Of a stretch of DNA of 64,000 bases, positions 1 to 9,789 are shown in pieces. A program made the translations under genes and the position numbers. This DNA comes from Parelaphostrongylus tenuis. Lineage: Eukaryota > Nematoda > Chromadorea > Rhabditida > Metastrongylidae. The notes beneath the pieces were generated by a model, which saw nothing but the letters and a program-made list of their open reading frames with translations, did no database searches and was not told the DNA's origin. How positions within the stretch are numbered: position 1 is the stretch's first letter; each line of letters opens with the position of its first letter. The stretch spans positions 124,001 to 188,000 of the forward strand of contig JAHQIW010007160.1 in the NCBI GenBank assembly GCA_019055375.1. The letters are read 5' to 3'.

Positions 1-290
1 TAGCGGGTGCGCCTGCTACCACTACCACGACCGATGCTATCGCTTTGCTACTCTTTTTCGATATGCATTATTGTAGCTGTCAGCAATCAACCTATAACGG
101 GTTTGATCTGAGAAGCAAATATCGGCATTGAAGCAAGTTACGCTGACAGTTATTGAATATTCAAAATCATTACAAATTTCTCACATTACTGTTTTTTTTT
201 CTAGAAGAACGGTAACAGAGAAGGTTCCCGGTATAGGTGTAACGCTCGTTCAACTCCCGTCTGATGTCGAATGTTTTGCATAGCACTCAA
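1..290. repeat. tRNA-like foldback remnant at window edge
   Basis: The first 60 bases read on the minus strand, and bases 210-285 read on the plus strand, both resemble a degenerate tRNA-like head. The right part has a B-box-like GTTCAACTCCCGTC. The arrangement matches the better preserved foldbacks at 6.2, 15.2 and 54.8 kb. The left arm is cut by the window edge, so the true extent is unknown. Confidence 0.35.
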
Positions 291-360
291 CATTCTCAGA
301 CATACTAGAGTAGTCATTTTATTTTCATTGTACTCTTATCCTTGTTCATACAATATAATG

Positions 361-590
361 CTTAGTCCTTACGGGACCGTGAACCCACGTCCTCAACGTC
401 TCTAACCTTCATCATGCTGAGTCTATTAATTGTGTCTAATCTCCTACGTATTGCGTCACAATAGTACGCAACGGGTTGACGTCCACTGTTAAACGCAACA
501 GGGTTGAAGCTTAGATGGTATACTCTGACGTAACACGCTGAAGGTTAGAGACGCAGTAGTCGTGGGCTCACGATCCCGTAAAGGTTAAAA
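361..590. repeat. foldback element with arms of about 50 bp
   Basis: Bases 361-412 and the reverse complement of about 540-590 match over roughly 50 bases, sharing TTACGGGA, CGTGA, CCCACG and GTCTCTAACCTTCA. The roughly 125-base centre shows no coding potential. It is a MITE-like or foldback repeat. The rest of the stretch up to the exon at 1,013 holds nothing recognisable. Confidence 0.6.
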
Positions 591-1012
591 AACTGTTAAA
601 GGCAAAATATCAAACAAATAGAAACGAACCTTGTCGCGAAAGTAATCCGAAAATGGAGGACAGTTGGATAAGACTTGGATGGAGGCATTGAAATAGCACG
701 TATTACCCAAGTTATACAATCCCGTTAGACCTGAAGCTAACAATATTACATAGGTCATAGTCGACTCAAACTCAGATCAGAGAACCAAAATATTTGACGG
801 AAAGTTCAAGCAGTACAAAGTTCGCTCACAAAAAACTTTGATATTTTCAATGATCGATAGCACAGTATATTTTTATATAAAATGTTCTATTGCCGAGTGA
901 AACTGAATGGAAATTCAGGAGAAAAATAGATAGATTTCTAAAAGACCTGCAGACATATGACAATCTAATTATTTATGGAATCATGAACTAAATTGATTCT
1001 TCAAAAACTCAC

Positions 1013-1123
1013 CTTTGGGAAAATCGAGATCGAACTCATCCTCCATATCCTTGGCTAGTGGTCGATTTACTACTGCAAAGCTTCCAATAGATCTTCCTCG
1101 CGTTTGTGTAACCTTCAGAAATG
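1013..1123 (-). CDS. internal exon of unidentified minus-strand gene (distal)
   Basis: This 111-base open segment ends in a consensus donor (CCCAAAG then GTGAGT) and is preceded by a possible acceptor ending in GATAG. It reads about 36 codons with an acidic C-terminal stretch (DMEDEFDLDFPK). Entry and exit are both phase 1. It lies on the same strand as the exons at 5.6, 7.7 and 9.4 kb and may be a later exon of the same gene, but the connecting exon was not found. I do not recognise the protein. The acceptor is weaker than the donor, so the upstream boundary could differ. Confidence 0.45.
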
Positions 1124-1174
1124 CTATCATGGAAACGAAAAGCGGTTTGGGTGAAGTTATAATTATAAACAAGA

Positions 1175-1474
1175 TAAAGCTATCGGTGTTGATGAATCTC
1201 TGAGGGATATGCCAACCATACGGCTTTATTTAGCTCTGTTTGAGGTGAACGGATGCGTATCTGGCCTTAGCAATAGCTCGTGGTGAGCTATCGATGTATC
1301 AAGTGAGTGCCGCTATCCTCCCAGACAAGCCTGGTAGTACTCTTTAACCGATTCCGAGGAGACAGAAGGCACCGTAAGCTCTTAGCGCAGGATCGACCAT
1401 CGACCATCGATTGATCGACCATTTGTGTCACAGAGTACCTCTGACCTCCAGCAGTAGACGCCTTCTCGCCCATT
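1175..1474 (-). repeat. tRNA-derived SINE, family A
   Basis: Diverged member of the most frequent repeat in the window. On the minus strand the order is tRNA-like head (A-box-like region, then GGTCGATCC as B box), body with CCAGACAAGCCTG, then tail ending near the GATCAACGCCGAGAGC motif of the family. The head contains a small duplicated GATCGACCATC segment. Confidence 0.7.
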
Positions 1475-1967
1475 TAAAATTTTCACAGTCCTCTACGCCA
1501 GTTTCGTGATCGGACACGGTTGTCGTTATGATTATATTTACCTATATCATCACTTAATGAAGGCCATAAACTGCTATGTTAATTGATTGCTGTGCGCATA
1601 GAACAATTTTTGTGCGCGTGTGTTACAGGAGTAAATAGAACCTAGCACGATTTCCTCAGCTTAATCCGCGATTTTCAAAAATTCAGGCCTTTTACTGATG
1701 TCCATATGCGCAGAATGCGAAGATAAGAGTAATCATGCATGTATGCGATAATCGAAAACAAAACAAACCTGACGACAATGTGCTGAATTCTTCTTATTTG
1801 CCATTTCAGTTGAAGCAGTGCCCGACGAGCGGATGTGATTGCGCTTCAGTGGCGTCAGTGCACGGCGTATCTGAAAATTCAGCCACTAAAGACTTAGTGG
1901 ATGTCGTTCAAGCGCAAGATTCTTCAACACTTGAGAGGGGAATTTATCAGAGAAGTAAATGAAAAGC

Positions 1968-2262
1968 TACAGCTCTCGCCGCTGATCAAACCTTAAGGGA
2001 TACGTCATAAACTCCATTCCACTCGTAGCATCGTCTGAGGAGACTGAATGCATATTTGGTCTTTACAATGACTCGCGGTGGTGTTCCAACATACCAAGTC
2101 AGTGTTACTATTATCCCAGTTAGTTCTGATGCAAAATTCCCGACACCGGAAGGACGAAAGAATTGGTAAGACTTGAGCGCAGGATCAAACCATCAATCGT
2201 TCGACCACAGTCTGTCGCAGAGCACCACTAATCCCTGGCGCCACACACGCTCTTTGAGAAGT
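1968..2262 (-). repeat. tRNA-derived SINE, family A
   Basis: Same family and orientation as the copy at 1,175. The tail half (TACAATGACTCGCGGTGG, inverse of the family body) and the head at 2,175-2,262 are recognisable. It is strongly diverged. Confidence 0.7.
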
Positions 2263-2914
2263 AAGCACAAGCCGAGGATCGGTGGAGAATTCGCTGTTGG
2301 TTGATCGTCAGCGCTTCACAGAAAAATATGCTATGAAGGTTACTCGGTATAATATAACACGCTCAAGCGAAAAAACGATGAGGATGAGCATAAATGGTAA
2401 GAGATATCCAGCAATTCATCGCTTTGAGCTCATCTCACTCGACTCTACTTCCAATGTAAGCGACAGTTATACAAAGAATACTTTGAGCTCTTGATATTTA
2501 TGAAAAAACCCACTATGTACGACTTGAAAAATAGTTAGCAGATGGAAGAACATTACAAACCTCAGGATCTATGGGGGGTACATTCGAATCTGTGTAGATT
2601 TCAGAGGCACATTTCAAGCAACATAACCGGCCATTCCGCAAACTACACAATATACAGTGGCTAGGATATGCCTGAAATACGAAGTGCTACGAATTCGTAT
2701 ACAGCGGGGGAAAGATGCCTAAAACACCTCAAAATGAGTAGAAGCGTGTCGACTCTCTCCCTGCTGTGATCCGCACAGCGCGGTTAATCTTCCTGCCTTC
2801 AAGCACTCCTCATGGAGACAAAGCCACCGTGCTGCGACTTTTGAACCACCATTGGCACAAATGGAACATTGTAGCTAAATGATTGTTTCGTATTCATAAC
2901 TACATGTACGTTTA

Positions 2915-3025
2915 CATACTTATGTATACGCATATGTATACTCATACATATGCGTATATATATATACATATATATATATAATATACATATATGTACATAT
3001 ATATATGTGCATACATATGCATGTG
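2915..3025. repeat. TA/CATA/TGTA microsatellite
   Basis: Alternating ATAT, CATA and GTAT units with inverted symmetry (tacatatgtata-type blocks). It is close in composition to the dinucleotide core of the 361-bp array unit at 9.8-13.9 kb. Confidence 0.8.
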
Positions 3026-3249
3026 TAGAATATGGATGTCTCTGGACATATATTTCATTTTAAGTTGCCCGCATCACAGTCCTATCAAAATGCAGGTCTC
3101 AGTAATCAAAGGATTCGCCTTATTAATTGAGAACTTCTTCTTCTTCATAAACGTCGCAGAATACTAGTGGGGTAGAGCACGTCTGATTGATATTTCGAGG
3201 ATAGCCAGGCTATGGCGCTGCTATATACTGATATGATTAATTGTTATCA

Positions 3250-3460
3250 ATTTGTAGGGCATGCATTTGTTGAACCTCTTCCATATTCCAATTTTCTCTA
3301 CATGTCCTGGAACAGCTGTGATGGCGTCATTTTGTAGGGAATCCATTTGTCGTACTCCTCCATCTTTAGGAGCTCCAAAGCAGCTGTGATAGTCGTCAAT
3401 TTTTAGGAATCCATTTGTTGAACTTCTTCCACGTTTCAGTTTCTTTAGAAGCTCCAAAAG
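3250..3460. repeat. short tandem repeat, period about 91 bp
   Basis: Three imperfect units, each starting near ATCCATTTGTNG and containing AGCTGTGATNG and TTTTTAGGGA. The long minus-strand ORF over this stretch (3,221-3,577) is open mainly because the repeat period does not introduce stops. I do not consider it a gene. Confidence 0.65.
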
Positions 3461-4350
3461 AGTTGGGAAACCTAACCTGCCCCAGTTCCTTGTAAGTTCT
3501 CTAACAAATGAATATATGCTTGCTTCCACCAAAGCCTTCACATCATCGTCAACAGTACCAGAATTCGGCAAACACAATCATCCCTAACTTCAAAATAGAA
3601 TTCGAACGACAAGATTCTTCAAACCGAGATCACACTGCATTTTGCTTAACACTTTACATGACATCTCGTTATGCTTTAAGCTGTTTGCCTTGCGCTACGT
3701 TCAAGCTTGATTCGTAAATTGATCGGAAATATTATAGTGATAACTCAGTTTCCAAACTGTTTGGCGAAGAATTTAAACTACGTTGTAATCTAATCGAAAA
3801 GAGCCAAAATAAACAAAATAAGCCTTGAAAAAAACCGATAGTACAGCATTCTACGAAAATTACTCCTGGAATATTATTTGATTTCCAAGATATGCGATAG
3901 TTATCGCGAATACTCCACCAGGATTATCAATGTGGTGGTGGACAAACATATAAGAGAAAACTTCTCACTTAACTAAAAAAGGGTCGATAAAGATCTTATC
4001 TCTGAGTTCTCTGGTAGCTATGATAGAGCACTCGCGGGTTGTCTCTATAGAAAATTGCCATCCCGCGTGAGTCGCACTGGTGGTTTTTGCACTCCCCAAC
4101 CCTTCGGGCTCTCAAATATAAAGCCACTAATCTCAAAAACCTAAAATTCAAAGTCTGTGGTGGGAGATAGATCGACGTTGTAAATTTCACAGCCAAAAAC
4201 ACCCTCCACTTACGGTAGATCTCAGTGCTATTCTGAACTACTCAGTTGCACAGAGGAGAACAGAATAAAGCATTAACTAATCCCTTCTGAGAAATGCGTC
4301 ATGCATTCACCTTCATCTAGCATCGTTAGAAGTGACGGTTTTTTTTTTTT

Positions 4351-4665
4351 GAATTTCTGTCCGTATGCAGTACAATTGGCGCGTGTGGCGCAGTGATTAT
4401 AGGTGCTTTGCGAAACGTGTCAGGCCTGGTCAATAGGTGGTCAATGGTTCGATCCTGTGACTCTGAGCTTGACCTGCCGCTGTATCAAGCCAGTGCTGCT
4501 ATCCCCAGACAGGTCTTGTACTAATGCACCAATCCCGCAATGAAGAAAGGCTTAGTGAGCCACAGGATCGAACCATTGACCACCTCTTGACCAGACCTGA
4601 CACGTGTCGCAGAGCACCCTCTAATCACTGAGCCACACGCGCCCATTGTACTGCATAAAGACAGA
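4351..4665. repeat. foldback element with a tRNA-like head in each arm
   Basis: The left arm (about 4,351-4,462) and the reverse complement of the right arm (about 4,565-4,665) match over roughly 100 bases, including ATTTCTGTC, GCAGTACAAT, GCGCGTGTGGC and CAGTGATTA (A box) and GGTCAATGGTTCGATCCTGTG (B box). The roughly 100-base centre carries the SINE body. Two SINE copies head to head, or one MITE that captured a SINE, would both give this structure. Confidence 0.8.
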
Positions 4666-4920
4666 AATTATGTAACCATCACAATAATTGTTGAGGTGAT
4701 TATCAATAAACTGCGCCTGCAAGCACGGACAGGTTCATAATATACCAAACCTTCTTCTCACCTTTACTCACATAAATGCAGATAGAAATGCCCCAAATGA
4801 AATAAGGAGTCTGTCAAGAAAAGGGAACCCATTGGGTTAGGAAATAAGTTTCTTCGTATTCTTTGCTATTTTTATTTATTTACAATGAATCCATTTCTTG
4901 GCAATTCTTTATCGTGTCTA

Positions 4921-5475
4921 GTGTCATTCAAAAACTCGTAATCTCGAGATTCTTAAAATATAAAACATTTCATCTTTTGCATGAAATTTTCTTTTATTCT
5001 AGAATGAATACTTCAAAACGGAAGTAGTGATCGCCTCTTGAACGCTCCACTTTGGTCATTCCGTCATCGAAGCGACACAAAATAAAAACACTTAACCACA
5101 AGGCGGTTTATCTACGAACTACACAAAGATGATTCAAAAATTCGTAAAGGCGACATCAACATGTCAAAATCGGCTGCGACAGCTTTATCGAAGTGGCGTC
5201 AAGACAACGCTGGTCCATATAATGCCGTCTGACACTGCAAAAAATTGGAGAATTGGGGTGAGACGCTTAATTTAACCATCGTATAGCCCAGATCCTGCTC
5301 CAAGCGACTGCCATCTTTCACGTCTCTGTATCATTCCGTGGCACGAAAACGCTTTGTTAAAGTCGATGATGTGATAAAGCACCTGTATTGATTCTAGAAA
5401 ATTTTTTTCATACAGCTACTAGAAATAAAATGCTTATATATTCAAAATCTCGAATCCACGAGCTTTCGAATGACA
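4921..5475 (+). mobile_element. internally deleted mariner-family element with long TIRs
   Basis: The element is bounded by TA on both sides (4,919-4,920 and 5,476-5,477). Terminal inverted repeats of about 95 bases start GTGTCATTC on the left and end GAATGACA on the right. Inside, a broken plus-strand reading (about 5,225-5,330) gives peptide pieces resembling YSPDPAPSD, the block around the second catalytic aspartate of mariner-type transposases. At 555 bp, against about 1.3 kb for complete elements, it is a non-autonomous remnant with stops. Confidence 0.7.
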
Positions 5476-5596
5476 TAAAACATCTTAACAAAGACCAAGA
5501 AAAAATTATTGGAAATAATTGAAAATAACAAGAAAGATACGACAGAATTTAGTTTCCAGCCTAATAATTTTAAAGTATAAAAACATTACAAATTAC

Positions 5597-5671
5597 CTTG
5601 ACAGCAGAACGCAGTTGCTCGCGAGTCAATTTCCCCACAGAGTCGAGGTGGGTGCAATGACTTATGTTGTC
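5597..5671 (-). CDS. internal exon of unidentified minus-strand gene
   Basis: A 75-base exon (25 codons, phase 0 to phase 0) with acceptor TTGCTTCAG and donor AAG then GTAATTTG. The reading is DNISHCTHLDSVGKL followed by TREQLRSAVK. The phase and strand agree with the exons at 7,658-7,762 and 9,343-9,405, so three successive exons join without a frame conflict. The content is hydrophilic with a helix-like end. I do not recognise the family. The intron before it (5,672-7,657) contains a SINE, a tRNA-like foldback and another repeat. Confidence 0.6.
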
Positions 5672-5799
5672 CTGAAGCAATATATATAAGTATTAAATGA
5701 TTAGATTCGTTGACACATTCAATACAACCCACTACGAACATAAAATCTATGATAAGTCTGTGTTTTCACTGCTTTTCAGGCAATATTAAAAGATAAAGA

Positions 5800-6093
5800 A
5801 TAAAGCTCTCGGCGTTAATCAATCCCTGGGGGATGCGCCATGCATTCGTCTTCAATTTCTAACTTCGTTTGAGGTGATTAAATGCATATCTGGCCCCTAC
5901 AATGACTCGCGGTGGCCTCCCGCTTAACCGAGTCAGTGCTGCTTATCCTCCCAGACAGGTCTGAGACCAATCTGGTATCAATTAACCGACCCCTGAGGGA
6001 TGGATGGCTTGGTGAGCCATGAGCGCGAGATCGAACCATTGACTCCCGTGTGCGACGCAGGGCACCTCTAATCACTGCGCCACATGCGCTCAT
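5800..6093 (-). repeat. tRNA-derived SINE, family A (well preserved)
   Basis: On the minus strand the head reads GAGCGCATGTGGCGCAGT, later GGTTCGATCTCGCGCTC. The outer GAGCGC and GCGCTC pair as an acceptor-like stem. A box, B box, the body (CAGACCTGTCTGGGAGGATA) and the tail (GGATTGATTAACGCCGAGAG) are all present. It lies in an intron of the minus-strand gene. Confidence 0.85.
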
Positions 6094-6164
6094 TCAGCAA
6101 TATTACGACAATGTATTTATATTTTCAAGATTAATGAGCAAGATGCAGAACATAAAACTTCAAG

Positions 6165-6510
6165 CGTGAGTTGTACCCGCATTTTTCGCCTAACGGGACG
6201 CGTGCTACCACTATACTCCTGCCGCCACCGCTCCGCCACCACTCCTACTTCGATATAAATGATCAGAGCTATCAGAACCTAATCCAAAATTCTTATAGAT
6301 TATGTTTCCAATAGCTGTCAGCGTAATTGGCTCTAATGTCGATATGTTTTCTCCAGACCAAACCATTAAAAGTTGGTTGTTGTGACTAAGTTTACATCCA
6401 AGAAAGAGCCGTAACAGTGTGGTGACATCGATGGTTCGGGTGGTAGCACGCGCCCTCGATAGAAATGAAGCGCAGGTTCAACTGCCGCCTGATGCCTGAT
6501 ATTTTACATA
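6165..6510. repeat. foldback element with tRNA-like heads
   Basis: The left end (minus-strand reading GGTAGCACGCGTCCCGTTAG) and the right end (GGTAGCACGCGCCCTCGAT, then GGTTCAACTGCCGCC) are inverted copies of one tRNA-like head. The same design recurs at 1, 15.2 and 54.8 kb. Confidence 0.6.
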
Positions 6511-6817
6511 TCATACAATAATTCTAAAATTAGCAATAAGAATTTTGTAAGTAATTAACGAAGCATTCCTGGAATGCATGGCTTTGTCTGGATGCAAAAT
6601 TCGACTCCCATTACACAAAGGCTTCCGACCTCTTTTTCATCGCAAAACAAGCTGCACTCCTGGATGTGCCTTGAAAGCACACCGAGAGGAAAAATGCGAA
6701 TTACTTCGCACTAAAGACATAAAAATAGTGCAGAAAAAACACTTGTAGCTATGCAAATTCTCAAACTTAACGGTCACAGCGCGTAACTTCCACCGTTCCC
6801 CTCCTCCCCCCCCCCCC

Positions 6818-7018
6818 CTACCCTCCTTGCCCTTCCGTCTTAACCCTTGCAGAGCCAGCGTTGATAGGCAGGAGGCGTCGTGTCGCCACTCGCGCGGCTG
6901 TGCATGTCTGTGCATGCGTGTCTGGCTGTCTGCCTGCTTTTCCATGAGGCGCGACGCCGCCATCACAGTAGCTGAGTGAGATTTGACACCGCGCAGTGAG
7001 CATCAAAACGACTTTCAT
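6818..7018 (-). repeat. dispersed repeat with conserved ORF-like reading
   Basis: The minus-strand translation contains SLSYCDGGVAPHGKAG and later VATRRLLPINAG. A second copy at 14,262-14,480 on the plus strand reads TLSYCYGGVASRVKAG and LPVNNG. Two unlinked copies in opposite orientation argue for a dispersed repeat rather than a host gene. A poly(C) run at 6,808-6,820 borders it. Confidence 0.5.
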
Positions 7019-7204
7019 GATCCCTAAGGAGCTAAAAGCTTCACGCTGGTTAATTAGAAGGCCATGTGAAGCGCCCTCAAGTGCCTTTTATGTAGTTGGG
7101 CGTGGAGCAAAAGCGACTGTGCATTTGCCCTGAAACAAAGGTGCATTACGCGGATCAGCCTCTCATTTATACTGCGTCGAAATTCTCTTTGAATTCTCTA
7201 TAAA

Positions 7205-7489
7205 AAGGGAAAGCTCCTGGCTTTGATGAATCCTTGAGGTATGGGATACGTACTCGACCTGTTCAAGCATCGTTTGAAGTGACTAAATGCATATCCGACC
7301 ATTTACAATGACACGCGGTGGCATATCGAAGTCTCAAGTCGGTGCTGCTATCTTCTCAGACAAGTCCGGTGGTACCGGTTTGGCCAATTCTACAAGGATG
7401 AAAGGACTGCTGAGCCTTGGCGCGGGATGGAAGCACTGAAATTGTGTGTGCCGCAGAGCACCTCTAACCACTGCGAGAAACGAGCTCAT
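7205..7489 (-). repeat. tRNA-derived SINE, family A
   Basis: Diverged copy. The body motif CAGACAAGTCCGGTGGTACC and the inverted tail TTGATGAATCCTTGAGG are visible. The head is eroded around 7,450-7,489. Confidence 0.65.
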
Positions 7490-7657
7490 TTCATGTGTAC
7501 TCGAAAAATATGCAGAATTTTTGGAACAATCAAAAACTGCTACTCCTAAGGAGGTTCTAGGGATGTCATTTCAGACGATGAAATACCTGTAAGTTCACGA
7601 ACTACTCCATTATTGATTTTTCAGATAGAGAAAGATTTTAGTTACAAAAGAACGTAC

Positions 7658-7762
7658 CCGATCCATGCCCTGTGCTGTAGTGGTGTTTGAGCTCACATCG
7701 TTCTCTGGACATTCGCTATCTAGTGTGTTCCTTCGCTCACATCGCATTCTTCCCATCGATGG
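7658..7762 (-). CDS. internal exon of unidentified minus-strand gene
   Basis: A 105-base exon (35 codons, phase 0 to phase 0) with acceptor AAATCTACAG and donor ATCGG then GTACGT. It is open in only one frame, which reads PSMGRMRCERRNTLDSECPE, then NDVSSNTTTAQGMDR. This is polar, Ser/Thr-rich and probably intracellular or a linker region. It joins in frame to the exon at 9,343-9,405 upstream and to 5,597-5,671 downstream. No family recognised. Confidence 0.6.
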
Positions 7763-8384
7763 CTGTAGATTTAATAAAGGAGAAAAGAAAGTGAACTAGC
7801 AAAAACAGAACGCTTATAGACTATTCTTAACAATAAACAATAATGTAGACGGAAATTCAAACACTTGTATTCACAGTGACGTCTACTGAGACGAATCCAG
7901 AGAAATTACACGAGAATAAACCAACAAAATTTTCTCCAATGATGAAAGATGTAAAATTAGCAAAGTGATTTCAATAAAACATCAACATCATTACGTCAAT
8001 GACGACGAGAACCCGGAAAAAATGGACTGAATTTGATGGTTCATCAAATTATAAATCCAGACTCTCTTGACTTCCAAAATGTTATATTGTGTTTGCAATG
8101 GAAATTTCCAGACTTTTTCTTTTTTGCTGATTATTCTCCATGCATTTAAGTTTTTGTTCTTAGTGTCGTTTAGAGTAGAATTTTGCGCTTAGTTCAATAA
8201 GGTAAAACATAATCATATTTTCGATGCTACAGAGCATTTGCAAATCCGCTTACAAACAAAATCTAATATTGAAATCATCGAGATTTAACCTTTCGATTGA
8301 CTATTGAAAATATGGGGAAGAAGAGAAGAATATCTCGTCCTAGAATGGTTGACTAATCAAACAAATGGGGAATGTAAAACGAAG

Positions 8385-8860
8385 GGATTATCACTGTGTT
8401 GGGTTGGCAGGAAATTTCCCCGACCTTTTCGTTTTCGTCGAATATTTTCATGCATTTCAGTTTTGTTCTTACTGTTGTTTAGAGCAGCTTCTTGCGATTA
8501 TTTTGGTACATAATACTAATACATTTGTTTCAGAACGAAACTGTTCCAAAAGCTAAAACGATAGTAGATGTTACACCAGTAATGTTTGGGTTCCAGTACT
8601 GCTTTAGCCCGCAACGATGCTCGTGTAGTACCAACAATCGTTTTTGCTCTCGGGACAGCTCGATCCTAAAACAAATGTATAAGTATTATATATCAAAATA
8701 ACCGCAAAAAACTGCTCTAAACGATGGTAAAAGCAAAAAGTTAGATACATGGAAAATAACCAACAAAAAACGGAAAAATTCGCAAAGTTTACTGCTAGCC
8801 CGATATCAACGTCCCATAACTGGTATCGAGTAAATCTTTGAGAGAAATACATCAAAATTT
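8385..8860. repeat. large foldback repeat, arms of about 200 bp
   Basis: Bases about 8,385-8,595 match the reverse complement of about 8,600-8,860 (GTTTAGAGCAG, GCATTTCAGTTTTG and GATTATTTTGGTACATAATAC-type blocks). A third, shorter copy of the same sequence lies at about 8,095-8,195. ORFs on both strands here mirror each other and are products of the palindrome. Confidence 0.65.
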
Positions 8861-9342
8861 GAAGCTACATCTTAAGCTAAAATCAAAACTTGAAAACTGA
8901 AATTAAGAAGTCAAAGAAGGGAAAATTTTACAAAAAAAAAAGAGATTGATACAGTAGACACTGATGAGAAGTGTTAGCCCGATTATTACCCATATACAAG
9001 GAACCCTTAAAACCTAAACAAAAAAAAATCTTCTTCTTTTCGAAAGCAGATTTATTCGAAGTTCGATAGTTATGGGGCATTTTTAGGCTCTCAGGAAAAA
9101 GGAATGCTTTTTCTAATAAAAATAAAGAAATAAAAATTAGGATAAAAACAAAATATAAATATTACCAAACAAATGTACGAAATATCAAAGCTATCCACCA
9201 GGAAAATCGTCTAGAATCAAACGAGACGAGCATCGTAATGAGCAGTGCTTTCCGTCGTCGCCTGTGTGTTGGCACTACTATTCACTACCGTAATATTCTC
9301 ACTTGCGCTAAGATTGCAAACGGAGCACGCTTGTAGACGCAC

Positions 9343-9405
9343 CTGGCACTTCCTCTCTCTCGGTGTCATACTCGTCACACACATGATTTTCTTCGTGTAT
9401 CTCAT
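9343..9405 (-). CDS. candidate first exon of unidentified minus-strand gene
   Basis: ATG at 9,405 (minus) opens 21 codons and ends at a strong donor (TGCCAG then GTGCGTC) in phase 0, which matches the entry phase of the exon at 7,762. A possible trans-splice or cis acceptor (AAAATAG) lies 7 bases before the ATG. The reading is basic (MRYTKKIMCVTSM, TPRERKCQ). If correct, the gene runs 9.4 kb to below 1.0 kb with introns of 1.6 and 2.0 kb. An alternative donor at CAAGTGAGAA would change the end. Confidence 0.45.
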
Positions 9406-9474
9406 CAGTTCGCTATTTTGTATTGCGAATAGAAGTTAGGTTAATGATATAAAATAAATACAATTTCCAATATA

Positions 9475-9785
9475 CCTAATGATGTTGATTGATGTTGCAA
9501 AAAGCTTGACGTCAGGCGCAACTCGAACCCGCATCCCACCTTTTCTAGGGGCGCGTGCTAACCAATTGTACAACTTTGCCATCACTCTCGCTACGCTACA
9601 ACTCACCAATTAGTCAGCAACCAATCGTCATGGTTTGACCTACTGGTCGGGGTCGACAGTGAAGCCAATCACGCCCTACTGGTGTACATATATATAACAT
9701 ATATAATATATATATGTACATATGTATATATATGCATATTTACATATGTAGGTGTCAATATAATATATAATAATATATACGCATA
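9475..9785. repeat. tRNA-like SINE (family B) plus TA microsatellite
   Basis: Minus-strand reading of 9,505-9,590 gives an A-box-like GGTTAGCACGCGCCCC and a B box in GCGGGTTCGAGTTGCGCC. A TA/CATA tract follows at 9,688-9,780. This head type recurs at 14.0, 15.2, 53.6 and 54.8 kb. Confidence 0.6.
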
Positions 9786-9789
9786 GCTA

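Larger units (their letters stand above)
2263..4350. other. no gene seen; microsatellite and short tandem repeat only
   Basis: About 2 kb with no ORF that has good splice sites. It holds the TA/CATA tract at 2,915-3,025 and a 91-base tandem repeat at 3,250-3,460, annotated separately. The rest is unremarkable AT-rich sequence. Confidence 0.5.

Noticed and set aside
3221..3577. 118-codon minus-strand ORF
   Set aside because: Built from the 91-base tandem repeat; internal peptide repeats follow the DNA period.
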